Source: Selaginella moellendorffii (Eukaryota > Streptophyta > Lycopodiopsida > Selaginellales > Selaginellaceae). Taken from it: DNA of 64,000 bases. The notes below the pieces were generated by a model that was given only the letters and a program-made list of their open reading frames with translations, searched no databases and was not told the origin of the DNA. The translations under genes were made by a program, and so were the position numbers. Location of the stretch: NCBI RefSeq assembly GCF_000143415.4, contig NW_003314394.1:240071-304070 (forward strand), in the 5' to 3' direction. Of the stretch, positions 1-10,758 are shown piece by piece. Each line of letters starts with the position of its first letter. Positions within the stretch are counted from its first letter, which is position 1.

Positions 1-138
1 CAAAGCTTGACCAGTAGGTAGATAGAAATCACCCTACAAAGCCAAACTCGCGTGCTCCATACTTCAGAAGTTTCAAATGGACTTTGATAAATCCTACGGT
101 CACAATTCAAATGGTTTTAGGGCTTATGGTGGTCTAGA

Positions 139-1791
139 ATGACCGATTTGGCGGTAGGGCTGGAATCCACCAGGATTGGGACGAAGGACAGGGTTTTTGA
201 TTCTCCTAGCGACAGAGCCAAGGCGAAATTTGCAGCGCTGCTTCGTCAATGCAAAAGCCTGGCGCAGGTATGCGCAATTCACGATGAAACTGCTCGAGAG
301 GGGCGAGATCGCGGGACTTTTGTGGGGAACATCCTTGTCCAAATGTATGGGAAGTACTGTGATCTTGAGAATGCGCGTGAGGTGTTTGAGAGGATCAACT
401 GGAAGAACGTTTTTTCATGGACTATGATCATTGGTGCGTATGCCCAAAACGGGCATCCGCGGGAGGCGATGCGAATGTACCGCGAGATGTGCCAGCGCGG
501 GATGAGGGCGGACAAGGTCGCGTTCCTCGGGATCCTTGGCGCGAGCGGACAATTGGGCGATCTCGCGCAGGCGATTGCGATCCGCGATGCCGTCACTGCC
601 ACCGGGCTCGACTCCGACGTTGTCATCGCCAATGCGGTGATCGACATGCTGGGCAAGTGCCGCAGCGCGGAGCTTGCCAGAGAGTACTTCGATTCGATCG
701 AGTGGAAGGACGTGATCTCCTGGAACTCGATGATGGGCGCCTATATCCAGCTCGGCCAGCCGGATCGAGCGCTCGAGCTCTACGATCAGATGGCTCTCAA
801 ACCAGACGATGCTACGTTTGTGGCGGCATTGGGAGCCTGCGCGCTGCTCGAGCTCCTCGATAGAGGGAGGGCGGTGTACGAGCGGGCTGTACGGCACGGG
901 TACCGCTCGCATTTGCTGGTGGCCACCGCGGCCGTGAATATGTACGGCAAGTGCGGGCGCTGTGCCGAGGAGGGACGTACGGCATTTGATGCCATTGGGC
1001 ACGACAAAGATACCATTTGCTGGACAAACATGATCTCCGCATATGCCCAGTACGGGCATCCGCGGGAGGCCATGCGTTTGCTGTGGAGAATGGAGCAGGA
1101 AGGGTTTAAGCCAAACCTTGCCACCTTTGTTGCCCTAGTTGAGGCGTGTTCTCAGCTTGGAGCCCTTGAGATAGGACGGATGATCTACGCGCGTGTCGTT
1201 GCGAGCCGGCTTGATTCAGATCCAATCCTCGGGACCGGAATCCTACACATGTATGCAAAGTTTGGGAACGTAGCGGAGGCTGCGAATGTTTTCGAGAAGC
1301 TCAGTCGCAATGGAGACATTATAACCTGGAATTGCATGCTCATGGCTCACGCGCAACACGGATCCGGCATGGAAGTGTTGAGGCTGTACAAGGAAATGGT
1401 GGTGCAGGGTTTGCAGCCTAGCGATATCACCTTTGTGGCCATCTTGTGTGCTTGCAGCCACCTCGGGGCGTGGGAGAAGGGGCACGAACACTTTCGTTTC
1501 ATGAAATGGGACTTCGGGATAGATCCCACCGCAGAGCACTTTGGCTGCGTGGTTGATCTCTTGGGAAGATCCGGGAGAGTGAGAGATGCCGAGAGTTTGA
1601 TCGAGAGCATGCCCGTGTACCCGGGAAGCGTTGTGTGGAAGGTCTTGCTCAGCGCTTGCAAACTCCACGGCAATGTGGAGCTCGCCGCAAAGGCTGGCGC
1701 TCTCGCGTCGGAGCTGGAACCCTACGATCACTGCACGTATGTCATGCTCTCAAACGTTTTCTCCGCGAGGGAAGCAAGTCTAAACACGTAA
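139..1791 (+). CDS. PLS-type pentatricopeptide repeat protein, truncated E region
   Basis: Single-exon open frame of 550 residues made of tandem PPR motifs in the P-L-S pattern of plant organelle RNA-binding proteins (for example NAREVFERINWKNVFSWTMI near residue 80 and repeated 'MYGKC' L-motif starts). The family binds single-stranded organelle RNA, one base per repeat, mainly for C-to-U editing; that is family knowledge, not shown here. The C-terminus enters an E motif (VVWKVLLSACKLHGNVELA) but stops inside it after 'YVMLSNVFSA', so E+ and DYW domains are absent. The final residues REASLNT do not fit the family, suggesting truncation or a frameshift. Lack of introns is normal for PPR genes. 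The stop lies 50 bp before the start of the GDSL gene. No clear targeting peptide could be judged by eye. Confidence 0.9.
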   Translation: MTDLAVGLESTRIGTKDRVFDSPSDRAKAKFAALLRQCKSLAQVCAIHDETAREGRDRGTFVGNILVQMYGKYCDLENAREVFERINWKNVFSWTMIIGAYAQNGHPREAMRMYREMCQRGMRADKVAFLGILGASGQLGDLAQAIAIRDAVTATGLDSDVVIANAVIDMLGKCRSAELAREYFDSIEWKDVISWNSMMGAYIQLGQPDRALELYDQMALKPDDATFVAALGACALLELLDRGRAVYERAVRHGYRSHLLVATAAVNMYGKCGRCAEEGRTAFDAIGHDKDTICWTNMISAYAQYGHPREAMRLLWRMEQEGFKPNLATFVALVEACSQLGALEIGRMIYARVVASRLDSDPILGTGILHMYAKFGNVAEAANVFEKLSRNGDIITWNCMLMAHAQHGSGMEVLRLYKEMVVQGLQPSDITFVAILCACSHLGAWEKGHEHFRFMKWDFGIDPTAEHFGCVVDLLGRSGRVRDAESLIESMPVYPGSVVWKVLLSACKLHGNVELAAKAGALASELEPYDHCTYVMLSNVFSAREASLNT

Positions 1792-1840
1792 AAACCGTAT
1801 TTCTACGATCCGTAATAGAGGATATTCTTTTCCCTCTTTC

Positions 1841-3252
1841 TTGCCCCCAATGTCGCTCTTCTTGCTGCTCGTGGTGATTTTGTGCGCGATCCAATTCCAT
1901 CTCGGGGTTCTATGCGATCACCGGGTTGTGTTCCAATTTGGCGATTCGCTCTCCGACGCGGGCAATTCACTCCTCGCGTTCCCGGGCTTGAATGGATCGG
2001 GAATCCTGGGCCTCCCCCCTTACGGCGAGACCTTCTTCAAGAGGGCGACTGGAAGAGTGACGGACGGGCGACTTGTCATCGATTTTCTAGGTGAGTGATT
2101 GATTTACTCACATCGTTCTCTCGAGAGGGAAATGCGTGATCGATTCGTCTTTACTGTGCAGCGAGTGGAATGGGTGTCCCTTTTCTGGACCCATACCTCG
2201 ACAAGGCCAGTGCGAACTTTGTCTATGGCGCCAACTTCGCTACGGCTGGAGCCACAGCTTTGAGCATCAGGGATTTCTACGGCAAGCGCAACATCATGCC
2301 TCGCAGGCCCACATTCTCGTTTGACACACAGCTACAGTGGTTCCATAGCTTCCAAGAGCAAGCACTCATGAATGGATCAACTGGTACGTAATCTTTGTTT
2401 CTTGTCTAGGTAGTATCATACTGTTTTGATCTCGCGCAGCCTATTCCGTTCCAAATCTTCGCCAGTTTCGTGAAGCTCTGTATGTCATCGGTGAGATTGG
2501 GGGCAACGATTACGCAATGCTCCACGGAAGTGGGGTCGATTTCTTAGACATAATCAAGTTCTTTGTCCCTCGAGTGGTCCACGAGATTGAAGAAACGATC
2601 CGGGTAAATTAAGAATGATCGAAGTTTACAGTATGTTGACAGGAAGATTTTCTTACGAACAGGAGCTGTATCAAGCGGGAGCGCGGAATTTCCTGGTGAT
2701 CAATGTTCCAATCCAGGGATGTAACGTTCGCTCCCTTGCTACTACTGATTGGAGCAAGGAGGAAATGGACGAGTTGGGCTGTCTTGCACGATTCAACGAG
2801 GTTGGCTATCGTCATAAATTCCTCCTCGAGAGAATGGTACGCAAGTTGCGTGACGAGTTGCCCGGCTCGGCTTTCGCGACCGGGGACTTCCTCGGGATCA
2901 CCAAGAAAATCTTTGAAAACTACAAACACTATGGTCCGATCGTTCATCCTTATCCAAAGCTTTTCGATCCGGCTGAGGTTCTAAGTCTGCTCCAACTTTT
3001 TTGGCAGGATTCACGCACAGATTCGAGGCTTGCTGTGGGATTTATAACGCTACCACCACTGTCGACTGTGGAGAGAGCGTTTTCGTGAATGGAGCTCGCA
3101 TCCAGGGCCCAACTTGCAATGACCCATCGCAGTATATCTTCTGGAACGACAATCACTTCACGGAACACTTCTACGAGATTGTGGCAAACGCGTTTCTATC
3201 GGGAGAGTTTCTGGATCCTCCAATCTTCCCGAAACTATCGCAAACCATATGA
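1841..3252 (+). CDS. GDSL-family esterase/lipase, secreted
   Basis: Five exons (1841-2090, 2162-2383, 2440-2603, 2663-2933, 3008-3252) give 383 residues; a second Met at 1850 shortens this by three. A hydrophobic signal peptide (about 1-25) precedes the GDSL block 'FQFGDSLSDAGN' with nucleophile Ser36. The plant-specific blocks RVTDGRLVIDFLA, YGANFATAGAT and GGNDYA follow. The last block reads FWNDNHFTE: His352 is present, but the Asp normally right after Trp is Asn349, with Asp350 one residue late. Members hydrolyse ester bonds of lipids or acetylated wall sugars in the apoplast; the substrate here is unknown. The fold is closest to the plant alpha-fucosidase/acetylesterase-like GDSL group (inference). 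Only 117 bp separate its stop from the U2A' start. Confidence 0.9.
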
Positions 3253-3369
3253 CATCAAAATGTATATAAGCATCTATCAAAAGTTTCGTACGAAAGTACC
3301 GTACTTGCTTTTGCTCTGTTTCTTAGGGTTTAACGAAAAGCCCTAGGGCGAGCGCGCTAGGGTTCCGCG

Positions 3370-4646
3370 ATGGTGCGGCTTGGAGCGGAGCTCATCTCGC
3401 GGGCGCCGCAGTACCTGAATGCCGTCAAGGACCGGGAGATCGATCTGCGAGGTACTCTCACACCGATCTTTGTATGGAAAGCGCTCACATTTCTTTCTTC
3501 TGTGGTTGTAGGAAACAAAATCGCTGCTATTGAGAACCTTGGAGTCACTGCGGTACGCAATGCGCGTCTCTTCTAGTCTCTGATTTCTCGTTTTTTCTAT
3601 TCTTCTTAGGATCAATATGACAGTATAGACCTCTCAGATAATGAGATCGTCAAGCTGGATGGATTCCCAGAGCTGCGACGCTTGTCCACACTTCTCATTA
3701 GCAACAACAGAATTTCTCGCATCAGTTCCAGCCTTGGAGGTAAGTTGCAAAGAACAGCTCTTAGAAAGCTCTTAGGATTTTTTTTTCAATCCTTTCATTC
3801 AGGAGGACTCAGCCAGTGATGTGTTTTACACCTGACAATGGCTGATCATGTACATGATTCCACTACTTGTCTGAGGCTGTCGACATGTTATTCTCGCATT
3901 GCATTGTTTCTTCTTTCGTAGTTTTCTTCTTGTATTTGCTCTAACGACTTGTTTCCTTCTACTTGCAGAGTTTCTTCCAAAACTTCACACTCTCGTCTTG
4001 ACCAACAACAGGCTCGGCAATCTCGCAGAACTGGATCCCCTGGCATCGCTCGTAAAGCTCCACACTCTCTCGCTCCTGGAGAACGTCGTGACCAAGCTGC
4101 CCGAGTATCGGCTCTACGTCATCCACAAGCTTCCAAACCTGCGGCTGCTGGACTTTAGCAAGGTGAAGGCCAAGGAAAAGATCGCTGCCAAGGCAAGGTT
4201 TGCGTCGCAAGAAGCCGAAGAAAATGCCAAGAAAGGTGGAGCGGAGCAAACTTTCGTTCCCGGCGAGGTTCCTGCTGCTGTTGAGCCAGCCTCGGACGCA
4301 AAGCACCAGCATCTAAGCCGGACGGCTCTGAAGGTAAAAAACAAATCACTCTTTCGGTCTTTCTTATCGTTTTCTTTGTTCTTGCATAGGCTGCTATTCA
4401 AAACGCTCAAACGCTGGCAGAAGTTGCGAGGCTCGAGAGGGTATGTTCCAAAGTCTTTGAATTTCTCTTGGAGATTGGCTCAGCAAACTCTTCTCTCTTT
4501 TTTTTCGTGTTTACAGGCGCTTGCGACTGGGCAATACAATGGATCTGGAGACGCAATGGAAGAGGTAAGAAAGCGAGAGTTTTTTCCATATTTCTTTTCC
4601 TGGATGAAAGTTTCAAGCTTGATTGTGTTGGTGTTCACAGGGATGA
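3370..4646 (+). CDS. U2A': U2 small nuclear ribonucleoprotein A'
   Basis: Seven exons (3370-3451, 3512-3552, 3610-3739, 3969-4333, 4390-4440, 4517-4564, 4641-4646) encode 240 residues, close to the usual size. The N-terminus (MVRLGAELISRAPQYLNAVK) and leucine-rich repeats (IDLRGNKIAAIENLG, IDLSDNEIVKLDGFP, LLISNNRISRI, LVLTNNRLGNL) are hallmarks of U2A'. The LRR cap has YRLYVIHKLPNLRLLDFSKV. A charged tail follows (TALKAAIQNAQTLAEVARLE), ending in MEEG. In the spliceosome U2A' forms a heterodimer with U2B'' and anchors it to stem-loop IV of U2 snRNA; it acts in the nucleus (family knowledge). The last exon supplies only two codons, and the reading is consistent with the short acidic end of other plant members. 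Confidence 0.93.
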
Positions 4647-4817
4647 GAGCTCCATCCAAGCAATCCAAGCGAACCTTAAGTACCAACATGGTAATTCTTC
4701 TTCCTATAATTTTTTTGCTTCGTAGAGAGTAGCTTATGTAACTTCCAAAGATTTTTCTTTGTTGTAACAGAATGAAAGCAAACGTTCTTCTATAAACCCT
4801 AAACCCCGATGTAGGTA

Positions 4818-6202
4818 ATGGCTATGGCGGTCTCGCTCGCGCTCGCGCTTCCGGGGCAGAGGAGCGTCACAGCGCTATGGAATCCGGCGAGCACCGCGAG
4901 GCAGCATTGTGTGGGCAGGGCGATCGTGGCTTTGGCGTCGTCTAGGCGGAGCAAGGGAAGTGGGAGCAGCAAGAGCAAGGTTTGTTTCATTCTTTCTCTT
5001 GGACGAGGATAGAGATATGGGCTGATTGCTAGACCCCAGGCAGGTTTCAAGGATCGACAGCAGCAGCAGCCTCGCCGGCAGCAAAGAATTCGAGTGGAAG
5101 AACTTGACGATGATGATTTTGACGATGAGGAGGATGAAGCGGGTCTGGAGGCACTGTTCGCTCAGCTGGAGAAGGATTTGGAGGCCGAGCGAGCGGGAAA
5201 GAAGGTGGAGGTGGAGACGATCACTGAGGAACAGATGGTTGCTCTGGAACAGGAGCTGATGGGTGGTGGTGGCAGTCGGGGCGCAAAGAAAAACGCAAAG
5301 AAAAAGAAGAACAAGGATCGAGAAGAAGAGGAGAAAGACGTTTCGAGGGATGAAAGAGAAGATGAGGAGGAGGAGGAAGAACAAGAACAAGAAAGCAGCG
5401 GTGGTGGATCTGGTCTGGCGAAGTTTATTGAAGAGGCACAGCGATTGGAAAGCGAAATGGTGGCGAAGCGGGTTGTCAAGCTCGAGAAATGGCAACTTCG
5501 AAAGCTAAGAGATGCTTTGGACGTTGAAAAGAGCCAGCTCAAGGTATGTGCATGGCTTCTCTCTTTCTCCTTCTCGAAGGTCTGTTCACTTGTTCCTCTC
5601 TCTTTTCTTTTTCCAGGTGAAGGCCCTGGCTGGAGAAACTGGACTCGATCGCAGGGATGTTCTTACCTTTCTACGCGATCCTCCACCGGAGCTCATCGAA
5701 CTGATTGACTCGATATCCGACAAGGAATCGGACGAGGAAGAAGACAAGCCCGAAGATCAAACAGGCAGTCAAGAACAAGATAGCGAAGCTGGCAAAGAGG
5801 AAAACGACTCTCCTCGTGTAGAAAGGATAGGCTTGCCGGGTGATACTCAAGGAACAGGTCCAAAGGCGTGGTACGGGAAGAAGAGAATCCGGAAAGAACA
5901 CTTGGAAACTTTTGAGAAGGTGTTCCAACGTACGAAGAGGCCGACTGTGAGTTTTCGATCAAATCTTTCGGTGTTTTTTCTAACTAAACTCGTGGTTTTC
6001 GAGCAGGGTGCTTTGATCCAAAACATCGTTGAGCTGACTCACGTCCCAAGGAAACGCGTTTTGGATTGGTTTGAGAATCGGAGGCAAGAACACGCAGCCA
6101 GGTTAGTGCGCTATAGACGAATGTTCTTTCTTGGAGTGTTTTTTTTTTTCAATCCAGCTTTGTTCCAGGAAGGAAGAAAACAGGCACTTGGCAAGGAAAT
6201 GA
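4818..6202 (+). CDS. OCP3: OCP3-like homeodomain protein
   Basis: Five exons (4818-4979, 5040-5543, 5617-5946, 6007-6101, 6169-6202) give 374 residues. Exon 1 encodes an Ala/Ser/Arg-rich N-terminus like a plastid transit peptide. Next comes a long acidic and Lys-rich region (EELDDDDFDDEEDE, later KKNAKKKKNKDREEEEKD), a helix-rich middle (KFIEEAQRLESEMVAKRVVK; LAGETGLDRRDVLTFLRDPP), and a C-terminal atypical homeodomain at about 305-370 whose third helix reads RVLDWFENRRQEHAAR. This order matches Arabidopsis OVEREXPRESSOR OF CATIONIC PEROXIDASE 3, a regulator of defence and drought responses also reported to act in chloroplast RNA editing. The identification rests on architecture and recalled motifs; whether the lycophyte protein is plastid or nuclear cannot be told from sequence. 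Confidence 0.82.
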
Positions 6203-7171
6203 ATCAATTGTAGACATCGCACTTTCAAGGTTCGATTCGATAGAGACTTTGCCAAAAGGATGTTAAGTTGCGTGTCATGTTCTTAGGTGTGCAGTTCCGA
6301 TCAAACTCCACCAAGCGTTGGGATTGTGTAGCGACGAGCAAATCGCGTCGACAACTGGAGAAGAGAGTGATGTGCCTTTTTTATTTTCTTCTTCTCTTTG
6401 TTTTTCTCCTTTCGTGAACAAACAGGAGGAAAGATTGGGAGCTTCTTATCTCAGCCGAGCTGCGTCGCTATCCGTGCTTGTCAATGATATCGACAACTTG
6501 TCCCAATTAACAATGCAAAATTTCTGTCATGCTTGGCTCTTCCTTTGCAATTATTGGTGGAATACTGGCAGGAGCTATATAAGAGCAGTGCTTTTGCATT
6601 ATAATCACTCTAAGACTATAAGACGTTGAGACTAAGATGTTACACCGAGATGACATCGACAGAATTGCCAGGGCACCATGCGTGCGGCTTTCGCTGAATT
6701 AGCTGGCTAGTCGCAAAAGTTTGGGTCCTCCAACTTTCGTTTCTCATATCTCAATCGCAGCAAAGGTGACAAAGGTTTTCACGTGAATTTTCTTTTGGTA
6801 GAAAAAAACACACACAAAAGAAAACAATGGAACTCTCAGATATATAGATCGATCCAGCAACAAGCAGAGCGTTAGGCGATGGAGCTTGTGTAACCACAAC
6901 AAAAGGCAAACGTATAGTCCATAAATTTCACAGAGTTAACGACACCAAACTTCTCTCCAGCTGGTTTACGACTGGCCACAAGAACGATTGTCCACTACAC
7001 ACGCTCGGCGCTATAAATTTGGGATCTCTCGACAAAGAGAGAGTGGCACATAGTACTACTAATCTTGTCTGGTAACTTTCTTGCGCGTCAAGTGGTACTT
7101 CCATACATCGCAAAGAACAAGATCGAAGAATTTCTTCTCCGAGGAGCGAGTATCTTATAGTTTTTGCTGGC
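6203..7171. other. Intergenic spacer between OCP3-like and pectin acetylesterase genes
   Basis: No supported gene. The left part probably holds the 3' UTR of the homeodomain gene; the right part is the promoter of the pectin acetylesterase gene. A short open frame at 6318-6629 has no recognisable motif and AT-rich composition, so it is not called. Confidence 0.6.
7010..7020 (+). promoter_or_regulatory. Possible TATA box of pectin acetylesterase gene
   Basis: The string CTATAAATTT lies about 150 bp before the ATG at 7172. The position is plausible for a TATA box with a leader of about 120 nt, but no transcript start is known. Confidence 0.35.
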
Positions 7172-8983
7172 ATGGGAACTAGCAGCGCACAAAATTCGAT
7201 GCTCCAGTCTCGCCTAGCTTTAGCTGCTCTTCTTCTTCTTCTTCTTGTCCAGAGCTCTTACAGCGCGTTTGAATTGACACCGGACGTTCCACCGATCCAA
7301 CACCACCATCGCAAGGCCGGGGACGGGCAACTTTGGGTGGGAATTACGATCGTTTCCAGCGCTTTGGCCTCGGCAACTGGAGGCGGTGAGTGGAAGGACC
7401 GATGAAAAGTTCTCTCAAGTTTTCCAAGAATCTCTCGTGAAATTCGGTGGAATTGTGATGCAGTATGCTTGGATGGGAGTGCTCCTGCCTATCATCTCCT
7501 CAAAGGCTCTGGAAGTGGCGCGAAAAGCTGGCATTTACATCTAGAGGTGTGCTTCCTCTGTTTTTCATTATCTCGATCTCGAGAAATTGGACCAGCCATG
7601 CCATGAATTCTAACACAAATTCTTGGATCGTCGTCTTCCAGGGTGGAGCTTGGTGCGAATCGATCGAGAAGTGCGTCGAGAGGGCATCTACGAATCTGGG
7701 AAGCTCCAGCAAGATGGAGACCTCAATCCCTTTCACGGGCCTTCTCAATAACAATTACAACGTCAACCCAGGTGAGATCATCATCGTCTTTCTCTAATTG
7801 TTTTTGATACGTGGTCGAATCATAGACTTCTATAACTGGAATCACGTCTACGTAAGATACTGCGATGGATCATCGTTCAACAGTGACGTAGCAAATCCTT
7901 ACAAGACTTCTTCTGGTCAGGTAATCTATCGTAATGTCACAAAACTTAATGTTTTTCTTAAGAAAAATCTTTCCAGACGCTGTATTTCAGAGGAAGAAAA
8001 GCTTTTAAAGCGATCATAGATGATCTCAAGTCTCAAGGTCTTGGCAATGCAGACCAGGTAAAAGTCCCCAGTAACACGAAATAAATTACAAGAGTTTGTG
8101 ATTTTTACAGGCATTTCTCACTGGATGCTCGGCCGGAGGACTGTCAACGATTCACCGTTGCAATGACTTTCAGTACTATCTCCCTGGGATCAAAGTCAAG
8201 TGCTTGAGCGATGGTGGCTTCTTTCTCAACGCGTGAGTCATCGAAAGTCAGAGTTCCGTTGACCCACATTCTTTTGTTTTTTTTTTCAGACCGGATACCA
8301 GCGGCAACTATGCACTGTATAGTTTTTATAATGGAGTTGTCAACACACACAGCTTGAAAGATACACTGCCTAGCTCTTGCATCTCATCAAAAGATGCAAC
8401 CCAGGTATTTTCATAAACAATCTTGCTGAAGTTAGTGTATTTCCATCGAGAATCTTCCAGTGCTTTTTTCCACAAAACATGCAAAACTACGTTGGACCGC
8501 CCTTGTTCTTCGTCAACGGTGCCTACGACTTTTGGCAGGCAAGAGTTCTTCACTTGGTACTATTGTTGTTTCTTATAAATTATTGTCGCAGCTAGAGAAT
8601 GTCAAGAGATTGTCGAGAGATCAATACAGCTCCTGTGTGGATCACTCGGCGTGCCCAAACGTAAATGTTCTGCAAGGGTTCAGGCAAAGCATGCTCGACG
8701 CGCTCTCCGTCTCGCGCTCCCGGGGATCGTCGGGGATGTTCATCGATTCCTGCTTCAGTCACTGCCAAGTTCAAGGGGATGACAAGTGGAACAATCCCAA
8801 AGTCAATGGCCTGGTATGGAAAAACTTCTCGTAGATTTGCTTCAAGCCTCATCGTGATCTTGTTTGACTGGACAGTCAACTGCAAAAACTGTGGGTGATT
8901 GGTACTTTGGCCGTTCGTCGTCGTCCATACACATCGACTGTGCATACCCTTGCAATCCAACTTGTGTCACAAGGCTCGATTGA
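7172..8983 (+). CDS. Pectin acetylesterase (CE13 / notum-like)
   Basis: Ten exons (7172-7385, 7464-7546, 7642-7771, 7826-7920, 7977-8057, 8111-8232, 8290-8404, 8461-8538, 8592-8813, 8876-8983) encode 415 residues. A signal peptide (about 1-31, [20 protein letters not shown]) directs secretion. Family motifs are [34 protein letters not shown], and [16 protein letters not shown] with nucleophile Ser208. Asp303 (NGAYDFWQ) and His363 ([10 protein letters not shown]) complete the triad. Paired cysteines are conserved. The enzyme removes acetyl groups from homogalacturonan in the cell wall, changing pectin gelling and degradability. Intron 8 begins with GC instead of GT (8539). The gene converges with the desiccation-related gene, leaving 147 bp between stops. 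Confidence 0.93.
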
Positions 8984-9130
8984 AAGAAAGAAACTGCAAA
9001 AGAAATAAACTCCTCTTACAAACCCCAAGAGAAAAGAGATAACATATCGAAAGCTTTATTCATGGATGTATAAATGAAAAGTGATACTTCCTCTTATTCT
9101 TCGCGACAACACTATAACGTTCCGATAAAT

Positions 9131-10496
9131 CTATCCGATACTTGCAATGTTGAGGAGGCTGCTAATGAGATTCAAGACATTCTCCGCGGGCACAGCAATC
9201 CCAGATCCCAAAACATTCACCGAGAGGATGTCACCACCAGATCCATCCCCGGAGCTACCATTAGGATCTTGCTGCAAATTCGCGGTCAGGGAACTCGTCT
9301 TTTGCATGAATTCTCCCACGGTATAGTTGTATGGCTCCACGCGAGCCTCCCTCTCCGAGTATAGAACAGTGCGCATGGACGCATCCTGGCTCGCCAAAGC
9401 CGGAAGAATCCCAGCAACAAGCTGCCAAATTCCAATACCATTAGTTACAAAGCTCGCCAACTTTCTCGTAAGCTTTCAGAATGATAACTTACCGAGACTG
9501 CTCTGGAGCTCTCGAGATGTGGAAGCATGTCTGTTGCCACTGATGCTGCCAAGCCCGGGCCGAGCGACTGAACACCCAACAGCAGTTTCGTGGGATCGTC
9601 ATCGATGCTGAAGTCGGGCCGCAGGCTGCCATTGAAAGCCCTGTTCACTGCCGTGGAGAGCACCTCGTTGGTCACGTTTAGATCTTGAGGCCTCTGGATG
9701 GCCCGGTCCTGGAGCACACTAAGCATGGAACTGAAAGAGCGTTTGATAAATACACTTTGCAATATGGATTGATTGATAATTAAAAATGTTACCTGACTTG
9801 GGCGATTGAGATTGCACTGAACTCGCTCAACATCTGTGGAATCATCTGCTGACCTCCTGAAACTTGCTGAAACACAACTTTCTGGGAGACCGAAGCTGGC
9901 TGCACAACCGAAGATGGTCTCGCCCTTGCGTTTCCGAGGCTGGCTCTGAGAAAGATGTCGTTGAGCACAAACTGCACAGCCAGGAGATTATTAAGATTCC
10001 GAACATCGCGATCCGTCAGCTTGTCGCCCTTGTGATCGTCCTCGTCGTCGCCGTCCTTTGGTGGATTCTTGGAAGACTTCGGTGGAAACTTTGGGGATTT
10101 GGGACGACTCTTTGGCTTGCAAGACCTGCAATCATCCTTGCAGTGCTTGCAATCGTGCTTGCAGTCATCCTTACAATCGTCCTTGCAATCATCCTTGCAG
10201 GGCTTGCAATCGTCCTGATCATCTCGATCTTTGACACCCTTCTTGCGATCATCGTCTTTCCAATCCTTGCCTTTGTCACAGGACTTGCAAGGCTTGCAAG
10301 GAGGAGCTGGGATGCAGCCCAGCGGACACTTTGGCGGTGGCGGGGGGCAGGGTGGCGGCGGCGGTGGTGGACATGGTGGCGGTGGACACTTCGAATCATC
10401 ATCTTTGTCACCCAGAGTGTGGACGCGTTCCAGCGAGAATGTGGAGAAGATGGAGAGGAAGAAGAACGCGATCAAAGAATGTGTGACGAGCGCCAT
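9131..10496 (-). CDS. PCC13-62-like desiccation-related protein with Cys/Pro/Lys/Asp-rich extension
   Basis: Three exons (10496-9793, 9730-9493, 9421-9131) give 410 residues. A signal peptide (about 1-22) is followed by proline stretches and a cysteine-rich segment (residues 37-126, 17 Cys) built on KDDC repeats. A ferritin-like part starts near 161 with RNLNNLLAVQFVLNDIFLRA and ends with ASQDASMRTVLYSER, VEPYNYTVGEFMQ and SGIAVPAENVLNLISSL, which match the PCC13-62 family first found in the resurrection plant Craterostigma. Family members accumulate on drying, probably in the apoplast; no enzymatic role is established. The glutamates typical of the ferritin-like helix (LEYLEAEF) are missing. 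The C-terminus stops at SLLNIASIG, before the usual RTPEEILRI end. The extension is not part of the family as I know it. Confidence 0.78.
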
Positions 10497-10536
10497 AGCT
10501 AGCTGCTATCGTACCTAGTAACCGAGCAAGGGCTTG

Positions 10537-10544
10537 TTTATATA
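10537..10544 (-). promoter_or_regulatory. TATA box of the desiccation-related gene
   Basis: On the minus strand the sequence TATATAAA lies 41-48 bp upstream of the start codon at 10496, which would give a very short leader. The motif is a perfect TATA core; the assignment is by position only. Confidence 0.5.
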
Positions 10545-10758
10545 TGGAAACGATTGAGAATCAACGCGACTGTGCATGAAGAACACGTCTACCTTTGACA
10601 AAGATGGAGAAATCTCCTTTCTAATTCTAATTGGTGAGCTCTTCGAATATTCTACTATTATCCAATCTTTCTTTCTAAAAGAATGCGAGGTATTTTCCAA
10701 AGAAAAAAAACAGAAGAAAAAGTTGACCCATTGACTGTAGTAATTTTTACAAACTTAG

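Noticed and set aside
279-1731. Several antisense frames of 100-214 codons under the PPR gene
   Set aside because: GC-rich codon shadows of the real PPR frame.
3899-4732. 277-codon frame in the U2A' gene
   Set aside because: It reads through introns at 4334-4389 and 4441-4516; splice signals and U2A' homology give the spliced model instead.
6318-6629. 103-codon frame downstream of the homeodomain gene
   Set aside because: No recognisable motif, pyrimidine-rich intron-like sequence inside; likely UTR or spacer.
9864-10502. Plus-strand open frame of 212 codons with hydrophobic and Gly/Trp-rich repeats
   Set aside because: It is the exact antisense of the KDDC/proline region of the minus-strand desiccation gene; repeats in codons keep it open.
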